Origin: Streptomyces sp. S4.7 | GTDB taxonomy: Bacteria; Actinomycetota; Actinomycetes; Streptomycetales; Streptomycetaceae | Direction of reading: 5' to 3' | DNA: 64,000 nt | Assembly: GCF_010384365.1 (NCBI RefSeq) | Contig: NZ_CP048397.1 | Span: forward strand, 4,402,001 to 4,466,000 | Shown: positions 33,259-42,300 of the stretch, in pieces | Position numbering within the stretch: the first letter of the stretch is position 1 | Layout of the letters: every line of letters begins with the position of its first letter | Program-made: the position numbers and the translations under genes | The notes under the pieces: generated by a model | The model's input: only the letters and a program-made list of their open reading frames with translations | What the model was told of the DNA's origin: nothing | Databases searched by the model: none

Positions 33259-34074
33259 GTGACCGATCGAACCAATCTGCTCGCCGACTGTGGCAACTGT
33301 TTCGGGCTGTGCTGCGTCGCGCTGCCCTTCGCCGCGTCGGCGGACTTCGCCGTCGACAAGAAGGCCGGGCAGCCGTGCGCGAATCTGCGGAGCGACTCCC
33401 GCTGCGGCATCCATACACGGCTGCGGGAAGAGGGCTTCCAGGGCTGCACGGTGTACGACTGCTTCGGCGCCGGCCAGCAGGTCTCGCAGGTCACCTTCGG
33501 CGGGCGGGACTGGCGTGAGGACCCGGCCACGGCGCGGAAGATGTTCGCCGTGTTTCCCGTGATGCGGCAGTTGCACGAGCTGCTCCGGTATCTGGGCGAG
33601 GCCCTGACGATGGCGCCCGCCGAGGGTCCGCACAGCGGTCTGCGCGGTGAGCTGCGGGCCGCGCTCGACGCGACCGAGCGGCTGACCGCGAGCGACCCCG
33701 AGACCCTGGTGGAGCTGGATGTCGCCCGCCACCGCGCGGGCGTCAACGAACTGCTGCTGCGCACCAGCGAACTCGTCCGCTCCGGGGTCCGCGGGAAGCG
33801 GGCCGAGCGCCGGGGCGCCGATCTGATGGGCGCCAGGCTCAGGGGCGCCGACCTGCGGGCCGCGAATCTGCGGGGCGCGCTCCTGATCGCCGCCGATCTG
33901 CGCGGCGCTGACCTGCGGACGGCCGATCTGATCGGCGCCGACTTCCGGGACGCGGACCTGCGGGGCGCCGATCTCACCGGTGCCCTGTTCCTCACGCAGT
34001 CGCAGCTCGACGCGGCGAAGGGCGACGCCGCGACCGTGCTGCCGGCCTCGTTGGCGCGCCCCTCGCACTGGTGA
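33259..34074 (+). CDS. YkgJ-like Cys-cluster domain fused to pentapeptide repeats
   Basis: A 271-residue protein with two parts. The N-terminus carries a CxxCxxxCC cluster (Cys11, 14, 18, 19) plus Cys40, 49, 63 and 68 (GCTVYDC), the pattern of the YkgJ/UPF0153 zinc- or iron-chelating family. Residues about 185-250 are pentapeptide repeats (GADLMGARLRGADLRAANLR and onward), a right-handed beta-helix. The middle is helical. Pentapeptide proteins can mimic DNA to guard gyrase, but the cysteine cluster suggests metal binding instead. GTG 33259 is favoured with GGGAG upstream. Confidence 0.8.
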   Translation: MTDRTNLLADCGNCFGLCCVALPFAASADFAVDKKAGQPCANLRSDSRCGIHTRLREEGFQGCTVYDCFGAGQQVSQVTFGGRDWREDPATARKMFAVFPVMRQLHELLRYLGEALTMAPAEGPHSGLRGELRAALDATERLTASDPETLVELDVARHRAGVNELLLRTSELVRSGVRGKRAERRGADLMGARLRGADLRAANLRGALLIAADLRGADLRTADLIGADFRDADLRGADLTGALFLTQSQLDAAKGDAATVLPASLARPSHW

Positions 34075-34109
34075 GACGGGGGTGGGGCGGGTGTGGGGCG
34101 GTGATCGGG

Positions 34110-34361
34110 TCAGCCGCGCCGTTCCGCCGCACGCAGGTCACGCGCCCGCGACAGCGCGTCGTCGAAGTCACGCTGGGTGTCCTCGGACCAGAGCATCAGG
34201 TCCGCCAGGACGCGTGAGAGCGTCTCGCCGGGGCTGCGGCGCCAGCCGTCGCCGGAGAGGGTGTACGTCTCCAGCGCCGCGCTCGCGCGGCGGACGGCGG
34301 CGTCCCGGCGGGCGTCCTCGGGACCGTGGACCTCTTCGGGACGGCGGGCGTCCCCGGTCAT
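34110..34361 (-). CDS. Small conserved helical protein downstream of an SDR
   Basis: An 83-residue, charged, likely all-helical protein (DAAVRRASAALETYTLSGDG, then VLADLMLWSEDTQRDFDDAL). No named family was recognised. It overlaps the stop of the SDR gene by ATGA and has GGAG upstream, so it is translated with it. Its role may be linked to the SDR, by position only. Confidence 0.65.
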   Translation of the reverse strand: MTGDARRPEEVHGPEDARRDAAVRRASAALETYTLSGDGWRRSPGETLSRVLADLMLWSEDTQRDFDDALSRARDLRAAERRG

Positions 34362-35134
34362 CCGAGCTCCCTGTGCACCTTGGTGTTGGACGCCTGAGCC
34401 CGGGGGCGCACCACCAGCAGGTCGATGTTCACGTGGTGGGGACGGGTGACCGCCCATGTGATGGTGTCGGCCACGTCCTCCGCGCTGAGCGGCTCCGCGA
34501 CCCCCTCGTACACCTTCTCCGCCCGCTCGGTGTCCCCGCGGAAGCGGGTGGAGGCGAACTCCTCCGTCTTGACCATGCCGGGCGCCACCTCGATGACGCG
34601 GACCGGCGTGCCCACGATCTCCAGGCGGAGGGTCTCGGCCAGGACGTGCTCCGCGTGCTTGGCCGCGACGTAGCCGCCACCGCCCTCGTACGTGGCGAAG
34701 CCGGCGGTCGAGGAGAGGATCACGACCGTGCCGTTGCCGCTCGCGGTGAGGGCGGGGAGCAGCGCCTGGGTGGTGTGGAGGGTGCCGATGACGTTCGTCT
34801 CGAACATCTGGCGCCAGTCGTCCGGGTCGCCGCTGGCGACCGGGTCGGCGCCGAGCGCGCCGCCCGCGTTGGCGACCAGTACGTCGACGGACGGGAGGCG
34901 GCCGAGTTCGGCGGCGAAGGCGTCGACGGCCGCGCGGTCGGTGACGTCGAGGACATGGGCGGTGGCCGAGTGCCCGGCCGCGTTGATCTCGGCGGCCAGC
35001 GCCTCGATGCGGTCCTTGCGGCGGGCGGTCACCACGACGTGACAGCCGGCGGCGGCGAGTTGGCGAGCGGTGGCGGCTCCGATGCCGCTGCTGGCTCCGG
35101 TGACGACGGCGGTGGGCTTACCGGCGACGGTCAT
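34358..35134 (-). CDS. Short-chain dehydrogenase/reductase
   Basis: A 258-residue classical SDR. Cofactor loop TGASSGIG (12-19), the NAG motif (LVANAGG, about 86-92), catalytic Ser141/142 in ILSSTAGF and the YVAAK pair Tyr155/Lys159 are all intact. The basic pair in ARRK (37-40) after strand 2 suggests NADPH. The layout is like serine 3-dehydrogenase/YdfG-type enzymes, which oxidise 3-hydroxy acids, but the substrate cannot be fixed. Coupled to a small downstream gene. Confidence 0.88.
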   Translation of the reverse strand: MTVAGKPTAVVTGASSGIGAATARQLAAAGCHVVVTARRKDRIEALAAEINAAGHSATAHVLDVTDRAAVDAFAAELGRLPSVDVLVANAGGALGADPVASGDPDDWRQMFETNVIGTLHTTQALLPALTASGNGTVVILSSTAGFATYEGGGGYVAAKHAEHVLAETLRLEIVGTPVRVIEVAPGMVKTEEFASTRFRGDTERAEKVYEGVAEPLSAEDVADTITWAVTRPHHVNIDLLVVRPRAQASNTKVHRELG

Positions 35135-35198
35135 GGCGTGCTCCTCGCGCGTGTGGGCGACTGATCGACTCCCGGCCAGGATAGGCAGGCGGTGCGGC

Positions 35199-35534
35199 TC
35201 AGTGGTCGCGCGGGGCGTACATCAGCACGGCCATGCCGAGGAGACAGATGAGCGCGCCGACGATGTCGTAGCGGTCGGGGCGGTAGCCGTCGGCGACGAC
35301 TCCCCAGGCGATCGAACCGGCGACGAAGACGCCGCCGTACGCGGCGAGGATGCGGCCGAACTCGGCGTCGGGCTGGAGGGTGGCGACGAAGCCGTACAGG
35401 CCGAGTGCGACGACACCGGCGCCGATCCAGATCCAGCCCTTGTGTTCGCGTACGCCCTGCCAGACGAGCCAGGCGCCGCCGATCTCGAAGAGGGCGGCGA
35501 CGGCGAAGAGGGCGACGGAGCGGGCTACGACCAT
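35199..35534 (-). CDS. YnfA-family (UPF0060) inner-membrane protein
   Basis: A 111-residue protein with four transmembrane helices, including ARSVALFAVAALFEIGGAWL, GWIWIGAGVVALGLYGFVAT and IVGALICLLGMAVLMY. The family signature FEIGGAWLVWQ and YGGVFVAGSIAWG is clear. YnfA proteins resemble small multidrug resistance transporters. ATG 35534 fits the family N-terminus. Confidence 0.88.
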   Translation of the reverse strand: MVVARSVALFAVAALFEIGGAWLVWQGVREHKGWIWIGAGVVALGLYGFVATLQPDAEFGRILAAYGGVFVAGSIAWGVVADGYRPDRYDIVGALICLLGMAVLMYAPRDH

Positions 35535-35635
35535 GTGATCAGCCTGCCACGGGGGCGGAAGCGGCCATGGGGGCGGAAGGCGACTCGCCACGCTGACGGT
35601 TGGTCAGGGAAGGAGAGTTGTGGGGGTATCTTCCG

Positions 35636-36178
35636 ATGATGCGTGTAATGCACAGAGCGATGATGGTGGTGTCCGCCGCGGCCATGGCCGTGGTGACGGG
35701 CGCGGGTTCGGGCTCGGGCGTGGAAGCCCCCGGCGCGGGCGTCGGTGAGGGCGTCGGCCAGGGGGCGTCCGAACACGGGCCCCAGCAGGGTCCGGTCGAG
35801 GCCGATGTCGCGCACCACGGCCATGTCTCCCTGTGGGGCGGGTGGCTCGCCGTACGGCTGTCGACCGGCAACCACGGTCCGTCGGACCTGGCCGGAGCCA
35901 CGGCCAGGCTCGCCTTCTCCGAACCGCCGGCCGCCGGGCAGAGGCTGCCCGCCGGCTGCCTGTGGGGCGGGGACCGGGTCGTGTACTGCCAGTCCGGGGC
36001 GCTACGGGCCGACGGACAGGACAGCGAGTTCCGGCTCGATCTGCGGACGGTCGGCGATCCCGCCGAGGTGTCCATGGACATCACGACCGTCTGGAACGGC
36101 GGCGCCGAGGACCTCAACCCCGACAACGACAAGCACCACGTGCTCGTCCCGGCCACCGGCGATCTGTACATCTACTGA
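35636..36178 (+). CDS. Secreted hypothetical protein
   Basis: About 180 residues with a short signal-like helix (MMVVSAAAMAVVTGAG), a Gly/Ala/Glu linker and a beta-rich domain (HGHVSLWGGWLAVRLSTGN, LPAGCLWGGDRVVYC) with two cysteines. No family was recognised. Two adjacent ATGs (35636 and 35639) are possible and a longer frame starts at 35600. Coding bias is normal. Convergent with the Mut7-C gene. Confidence 0.6.
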   Translation: MMRVMHRAMMVVSAAAMAVVTGAGSGSGVEAPGAGVGEGVGQGASEHGPQQGPVEADVAHHGHVSLWGGWLAVRLSTGNHGPSDLAGATARLAFSEPPAAGQRLPAGCLWGGDRVVYCQSGALRADGQDSEFRLDLRTVGDPAEVSMDITTVWNGGAEDLNPDNDKHHVLVPATGDLYIY

Positions 36179-36207
36179 CGCACGGGGCGGCGGCGAGACA
36201 CCGGCAA

Positions 36208-36942
36208 CTACGCAGCCGCCCCGCCGAATTCGCGCAACGCCTCGTCCACGATCGCCGCCAGCCGCGCGTGGTGCGCGCCGCGCCAGTAGACCCTGTCGCA
36301 GGCCGTGCACTGCGCGAAGACGTCGTACGCACGCTGCGTGCCCCGCTCCAGCAGGCCCTGGACCGAGTCCTTGTCGGCCGCCCCGAGCGGACCGTTGCAC
36401 GCCGTGCAGCGGGTCCACGGGGCGAGCACGGGCGCGAACCGTCCCAGAACGTCCCTGAGCTGGTCGTCCGTGCGGTCGCTGTAGATGTACGCCCCCGCCC
36501 AGATCTCCCGGCGCCGCAGCAGGCCCCGGTCGCGCGAGAGCATGACCCGCCGCTCCTTCGCCGAGAGCGCGGCCAGGGCCGGATCGCCGATGTCCTCGCT
36601 CTCGTACGCCGCGTCGACACCCAGCAGCCTCAGACGGCGCGCGAGCGTGCCGAGGTGGACGTCGAGCAGGAAGCGCAGCGGCGCGCCCGGTACGCGCTGC
36701 GGCCTGGCCACCGCCCGTACCTCCACCGACTCGCCCGCCGACGGGATGTGCGACGTGGCCACCGGGCTTCCGTCGACGACGAGTTGACCGGCCTCGGTGA
36801 GCGGGACACCGAGGGATTCGACGACATGGCCGAGCGTGGACGAGCCGTCCGTGGCCACGGCCGTACGCCCGCCGCGCCGTCCGGCCGGGACGAAGACGTG
36901 CAGCTCGGAGTCGAAGGTGAGATGGATCTCCGGTCCGTTCAC
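36208..36942 (-). CDS. Mut7-C RNase-domain protein with ubiquitin-like N-terminus
   Basis: A 244-residue protein. Residues about 5-80 form the Mut7-C ubiquitin-like domain (VFVPAGRRGG, then GQLVVDGSPV). Residues about 90-235 are the PIN-like Mut7-C RNase: RFLLDVHLGTLARRLRLLG and AKERRVMLSRDRGLL carry the acidic catalytic residues, followed by a CTAC...CTAC zinc ribbon. Likely an RNA-cleaving enzyme; its targets are unknown. Common as a single gene in actinobacteria. Confidence 0.88.
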   Translation of the reverse strand: MNGPEIHLTFDSELHVFVPAGRRGGRTAVATDGSSTLGHVVESLGVPLTEAGQLVVDGSPVATSHIPSAGESVEVRAVARPQRVPGAPLRFLLDVHLGTLARRLRLLGVDAAYESEDIGDPALAALSAKERRVMLSRDRGLLRRREIWAGAYIYSDRTDDQLRDVLGRFAPVLAPWTRCTACNGPLGAADKDSVQGLLERGTQRAYDVFAQCTACDRVYWRGAHHARLAAIVDEALREFGGAAA

Positions 36943-37156
36943 ACCGTCAGCATGTCATCGGGCCGCGGGGCGGGCCAGCGCTTTCCGCGCGACCGCGACC
37001 GCGGCCGTGTCCGGCGGATGTTCGGGGCCCGGGCCCGGGACGCCGGACAGGTCCTGGCCGCGTTCCGCACGCGGGGTGCTTTCATCTCCATGTGGCCGAC
37101 CCCGGGTCGGGGCACCGGCAACGGAGCGCTGACAACGGAGCGGGGGGTGCGGTCGC

Positions 37157-37798
37157 GTGAGCTACACGGGGGTCTGGTCGGTCGGCGCCGTGCCCGACGC
37201 CGAGGTCGTCGCCCTGCCCCGGCGGTTCGCGCACCTCGACGAGACCTGGACCGTGCCGGACGGCTGCGCCGAGGATCTGGGCTGGTGGCTGGGCGGCGGC
37301 GACCGCGAACCGTACTTCACACCCGAACCGACCCCCGCCGCACACCGCTTCGCCGCGTTCGCGCGCGGCGGCGGACCCTCCGCCCCCGCCGTGGTCGCCA
37401 TGAAGGAGGCGGCGACCGACCTCCTGCGCCGTGCCGAAGCCGACGGGAGCGATCCGGACGCGCTGTTCGCCGTGGCCGTACGCGAGGGGGAGCCCGCGAC
37501 CGCGCTCCACCACGGTCTCGGGGCCGAGGCGTCCTCCCGACTGCCCGGCTGGTTCGGGGACTTCCTCCTCACCGCGGACGAGGTGCGGGCCGTGCTCCCC
37601 GGCGCCGAGTCCGTGCTGGCCGTGACGGGACCCCGGCGCAGGGAGGTGCTGGCCCGCATCGACGCCTGGGCGTACGCGATGGCGGACGCGCCGGAGGGGG
37701 AGTTCGACGGCGCCGGGCTGCTGGCGGGGCCGCTGCGGGTGCTCCGGTACGCCGCCGCACACGGACTGGGCGTCGTCGCCGTGACCGCGAGCTACTGA
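37157..37798 (+). CDS. Hypothetical soluble protein
   Basis: A 213-residue protein with no recognised domain and no signal peptide or membrane helix. Notable patches are FAHLDETWTVPDGCAEDLGW and the final LRYAAAHGLGVVAVTASY. Codon use matches neighbours and the GTG start has a G-rich upstream region. The last codons and stop lie in the first copy of a 12-bp repeat. Confidence 0.55.
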   Translation: MSYTGVWSVGAVPDAEVVALPRRFAHLDETWTVPDGCAEDLGWWLGGGDREPYFTPEPTPAAHRFAAFARGGGPSAPAVVAMKEAATDLLRRAEADGSDPDALFAVAVREGEPATALHHGLGAEASSRLPGWFGDFLLTADEVRAVLPGAESVLAVTGPRRREVLARIDAWAYAMADAPEGEFDGAGLLAGPLRVLRYAAAHGLGVVAVTASY

Positions 37799-37836
37799 CG
37801 CGAGCTACTGACGAGGCCCGCTGACGCGAGCTACTG
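37786..37836. repeat. Three copies of a 12-bp repeat
   Basis: CGCGAGCTACTG occurs at 37786-37797, 37799-37810 and 37825-37836, spanning the facing stop codons of two convergent genes. Confidence 0.9.
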
Positions 37837-38643
37837 GACCGAGTGCGCGTACGCCGTCGGCGGCACGCCCACCGTCGCGGTGAAGTCCCGCACCAGATGT
37901 GCCTGGTCGCTGTAGCCCAGCTCGGCCGCCAGCGCCGCCCAGTCGACCCCGTCCCGCGCCTCGGCGCGCTCCAGCGCCTCATGGATGCGGTGACGCAGGA
38001 TGACCCACTTCGGCCCGACTCCCACATAGGTGGCGAACAGCCGCTGCAGCGAACGCACCGACAGCCCGACCGCCGTCGCGAGCTGCGCCGCCCGCCGGAT
38101 CGTACGGTCCTCGCCGACCAGGCCGACCACCCTCATCGCCTCGTCGGCCTGCGGGTCCGGCCGCGCGCCCAGACCCAGCAGGAAGGCGTCGAGCGCGGCG
38201 ACCCGCGCGTCCTCGTCGGCAGGGTCCAGGATCGCGCCGACGTCCCCGTCGCTCGCGGGCAGCACCTCGGCGATCGGCACCCGCCGCCCCGACCACTCGG
38301 ACACCGGCCACGCGGGCGCGAAGGGCCGGAAGCCGCCGGGGCGGAACTTCACCCCGCACACCCGGCCGCGTCCCTCCAGCTTCTGTGTGAACAGTTCGAG
38401 GCCGATCCCCGCGACCTCGCCCCAGGGCGGGGCCGCGCCGAACCGCTGGAAGACGACGTTCACCGAGGGGTGCGGGACGACGTGGGAGGCGTACGGCTCC
38501 GACAGGTCCCAGTCGATCAGCCAGTAAAGCTCCACGTGACGGCGCAGCTCCGGCGCGGGCAGGCGGCGGCGGAAATCGGCCCGCGCGAAGAGCCCGGAGG
38601 CGTCGACGATGCCTCGGGTGTCGCGCCGTGGAGCTGCTGCCAT
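37831..38643 (-). CDS. AraC-family transcriptional regulator
   Basis: A 270-residue regulator. The N-terminal part (PELRRHVELYWLIDWDL, VCGVKFRPGGFRPF) is the ligand-binding region typical of AraC proteins near glyoxalase or DinB-type genes. The C-terminal double HTH covers about 170-268 (VGLSVRSLQRLFATYVGVGP, AALAAELGYSDQAHLVRDF). It is divergent from the TIGR03086 gene, 63 bp away, which is its most likely target. Confidence 0.85.
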   Translation of the reverse strand: MAAAPRRDTRGIVDASGLFARADFRRRLPAPELRRHVELYWLIDWDLSEPYASHVVPHPSVNVVFQRFGAAPPWGEVAGIGLELFTQKLEGRGRVCGVKFRPGGFRPFAPAWPVSEWSGRRVPIAEVLPASDGDVGAILDPADEDARVAALDAFLLGLGARPDPQADEAMRVVGLVGEDRTIRRAAQLATAVGLSVRSLQRLFATYVGVGPKWVILRHRIHEALERAEARDGVDWAALAAELGYSDQAHLVRDFTATVGVPPTAYAHSVQ

Positions 38644-38706
38644 GGCGGGATCCTATGTCGCGTTTGTTCAATACGGAGGAGGGGCGCGGACCGTAGCGTC
38701 GGTGCC

Positions 38707-39285
38707 ATGGACGACAAGATCAGCACCCTTCTCGAAGCGGCCGCCGCCGACGCCCTGCCGGTGCTGCGCGGTGTGCGTGACGACCAGCTCACCCTGCCCA
38801 CGCCCTGCGCCGAGTACGACGTGCACGGCCTGCTCGACCACCTCTTCCAGGTGATCACCAACTTCCAGGCGCTCGCGGGCAAGGGTGAGTCCGACTTCGG
38901 CACACCGCCCGAACGTCTGGCGGACGACCGGCGGGAGCGGTTCGCCGCCGAGATCGACAGGCTGATCGGGGCATGGGCCGCGCCGGGCGCGGAGGACGGC
39001 CTCACGGGAGCGATGAACATGCCCGCGCGGACCGTCGGCGCGATGGCGCTCGGCGATCTGACGGTGCACTCCTGGGATCTGGCCCGCGCGACCGGGCAGC
39101 CGTACGAACCGGACGCCGCCGTCGTAAGGATGCTGGGCGTCGAGTTCACGGCGCTGGCGCCGACGGCCCGGTCGATGAACGTCTTCGGCGAGCCCTTCCC
39201 GGTGGACGGGGAGGCGACGCCGTTCGAGTCCCTGCTGGCCGAGACAGGGCGCGATCCGGGGTGGCAGCCGCCGGCCGCCGCGTGA
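38707..39285 (+). CDS. TIGR03086-family (DinB/MDMPI-like) metal-binding protein
   Basis: A 192-residue protein of the actinobacterial TIGR03086/MDMPI_N group, four-helix-bundle proteins related to mycothiol-dependent enzymes. Marks are LTLPTPCAEYDVHGLLDHLF near the start and LTVHSWDLARATG (about 118-130); the histidines are likely metal ligands. ATG 38707 matches the family start. Divergent from the AraC regulator. Confidence 0.82.
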   Translation: MDDKISTLLEAAAADALPVLRGVRDDQLTLPTPCAEYDVHGLLDHLFQVITNFQALAGKGESDFGTPPERLADDRRERFAAEIDRLIGAWAAPGAEDGLTGAMNMPARTVGAMALGDLTVHSWDLARATGQPYEPDAAVVRMLGVEFTALAPTARSMNVFGEPFPVDGEATPFESLLAETGRDPGWQPPAAA

Positions 39286-39311
39286 GCCGCGCCCGCCCCG
39301 CGCTTGTCCTC

Positions 39312-39350
39312 GATCACCGGACGGGATCACCGGACCGGATCACCGGACGG
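39312..39350. repeat. Three tandem copies of a 13-bp unit
   Basis: GATCACCGGAC(G/C)G is repeated three times. The ATPase stop (39327-39329) and its last codons lie inside the array. Confidence 0.9.
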
Positions 39351-42300
39351 GCCCGACGCGCGGGCCCGCGTGATCGCCGACTCCACCGCAGCCACACGGT
39401 CCGCCAGCAGGCCGAGCGCCGCGACCGCCCGTGTCAGCGGGTCGCCCTCCGGGCCGCCGAGTGACTGCCTCCTTACATAGGCCGCCTTGATCTCCGCCCA
39501 GCGGTCGGCCTGTTCCGGTGTCAGCGAGGACCTCAGTTCGGCCAGGCGCAGCAGGTTCGCCTCCGCGCCCGTGGTGAGGGTCTGGGCCTCGCCCGCGTAG
39601 TGGTCGTCGATGACGGCCGACAGTTCGGCGTCGTTCATCACCGGGTCGATGCGCGCCGCGATCTTGTTCATGTTGCGGTACGAGCCCTGGAGCCGGAACG
39701 GCGGTGCGGTGCGTGACTCGTCCGTCCGCGCCGCCGACGCGATGTACGCCTCGTTCACGGCGAGGACCGTGCGCCGGGCGGTCAGCAGATGCCGCAGGAC
39801 GGCGAGGACGCGGTCCAGCTCGGCGGGGGCGTACGGGTGGACCAGGGCCTCGGACGTGGCGCCGGGGAAGCCGTCCGCGAGGCGCACCAGCACGTCGAGG
39901 TCGCGCCGGTCGCGGCCCGCGAGGGGCGCGAGCACCGGGTTGGACGTGAGCGCGTTCTCCACGAAGCTCAGCGCGAACACGTCCTCCTTTCCGCTCAGTA
40001 CGTCGCCGAGGTTCCACACGTCCGCGCGGTTCGCGAGCATGTCGGGGACTCGGAAGCGCCCGCCGGTGCCGGTGTACGGATTGCCGGCCATACAGACCGC
40101 GAACCGCTTGCCCCGCAGGTCGTACGTGCGCGCCTCGCCCTCCCACACGCCCTCGATCCTGCGCTGGGCGTCGCAGAGCGCGATGAACTTCTGGAGCAGC
40201 TCCGGTGACGTGTGCTGGATGTCGTCCAGGTACAGAAGGGTGTTGCTGCCCGCCGCCAGCGCGAAGTTGATCTTCTCGACCTCCTGGCGCGCGGTGGCGT
40301 TCGGTGCCTCGGCAGGGTCGAGCGAGGTGACCGCGTGGCCGAGTGCGGGACCGTCGACCTTCACCAGGAGCAGGCCGAGCCGGTCGGCGACGTACTCCAT
40401 GAGCGTCGTCTTGCCGTAGCCGGGCGGGGAGACGAGCAGCAGCAGCCCGTTGGTGTCGGTGCGCCTGCTGTCGTCGGAGGTGCCGAGCTGTTTGGCGAGG
40501 TTGTCGCCGATCAGCGGCAAATAGACCTCGTCGATGAGCCGGTTGCGTACGAAGGAGGACATGACCCGGGGGCGGAACCCGTCCAGCCGCAGCCGGGCCC
40601 GCTCGCCGGTCACCAGGGCGGTGCGCTGCCGCTGGTAGGCGCGGAAGCCGGGCACGGTGTGCTCACGGAAGTTCCGCGTCCTGAGGAGGAGTTCGTCGAT
40701 CCGTACGGTCATCCGGCGGCCGGTGACGCGCGGATGGCTGCCGAGCAGGCCGTCGACCTCGGCGGTGAGGTCCGCCGTGGAGTCGTACCGGTCGAGTTCC
40801 GGGCAGAGCGCGACGGCCACCGCCTCGGCCAGGTCGCCCGCGTCGGCCCGCACGCCCGACGCGGCGCTGTACGAGGTGAGCCATGCCTCGACGAGCTGTC
40901 GCCGGGCGGCGAGGCTGTCGTCCTGCGCCTGCTTCAGGTCCTCGGTGAAGGCCGGGCCGCCGGGGGAGCGGTGGAAGCCGTCGAGCAGCGCGCGGGCCGC
41001 CGCGCCGGTGACGAAACCGGGCGGACCGCTCGTCAGCTCCTCGAAGAGGTAGTCGGCGACATGGCGCGGATCGGCGTTCGGGACGGCATGTGTCCCGGCA
41101 TCCGTGACGTTGCCCGAGTCGGTGCCGTGCGCGCCGAAGTCCCGTACCGCCGATGCCACCTCCGTACGGAAGGCGTCGATCCCGACAGCCGGGCCGAACG
41201 TCTCGCGCACGCGCGCCAGCGACACCGCCCGCCGGGTCCAGTCCTCCCGGGACCGGGCGCTCACGCCGTGCGCCCACAGCAGCTGCGCCGCCGCGCGGGC
41301 CGCCGGCGGGTGGCGCAGCGGACCCGCCTCGTCGTGCAGGCGCAGCAGCGCGGTGAGCAGCGCCGTCGCGTCGTGGTCGTGGACACCGCGCTGGTGGCCC
41401 TCGTCGTACGCGGCCTCGGCAGCCGCGCGGACGAGCGCGGGGAGGTCGTCGGCGTCCCGGAGCCCGGCGGCGCCGTGTTCGGCCAGCAGACGGGCGGCCA
41501 GGTGCTCGGCGCGGTAGACCTCGGGGGACTCCGACGGCAGCAGTTGGTTCCAGTACGGGCGGGTCGCCTCGAACGCCGGGTCCGTGACGGGGGCGCGGTA
41601 GTCGGTGCCGGTGAGCGCGAGCGCCGTGCGGTCGCCGTGCGGGACGAGGGTCAGCTCCGGCGTCCGGGTGTTGACCGCGAAGGTGTGGCGGCCGAGGCGG
41701 ATCGTGGCGCCGCCGTCCGCGTACAGGTCCGTGCGGTCGCGCAGGGCGCGTGCCGCCTCCTGGCGGGCCGAGGTGAGCCGGCCGTCCAGCTCCTCGGCCC
41801 GCACCCGGTCTCCCAGCTCTCGCAGTTCACCGGCCGTGCGGCGGACCTTGGCGACCATCGGGTCGGACGCGAAGTAGGTGTTGACGGCGTCGGTGTCGGC
41901 GAGCGAGGAGAGCCTGCGGGTGATCGAGCCGAGCACGCGCTCGGCCGACTCGGCCAGCCGCTCGGCGCGCCTGGCGCGGGCGTCCTGGAGACTCTGCCTG
42001 CGGGCCGCGAACGCCTCGTAGACCTCGGTCCGCTTGGCTTCGAGCTCGGCGAGGAAGCCCTCGTACTCGACGAAGCGCGACTCCAGGTCCTCCAGCTGAA
42101 GGAGCAGCGAGGCCAGTTGTTCGTCGCAGGTCTCGGGGGTGTCGGCGGCGGCGAGCGCACCGGTCACCGCCTGTCCCAACAGGGCGAATTCGGCGGCGAA
42201 TTCGGCGCGGCCCTCGTGGTCGAGCAGCTCGGAGCGGCGCGCTTCGAGGGTGGCGCGGGCGCGGTTGACGCCGCCGAGGACGTCCGCGACCCGCTCCAGG

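Noticed and set aside
36943..37156. Possible gene in the gap after the Mut7-C gene
   Set aside because: Frames are short, Arg/Gly-rich and lack ribosome binding sites; nothing supportable was seen.
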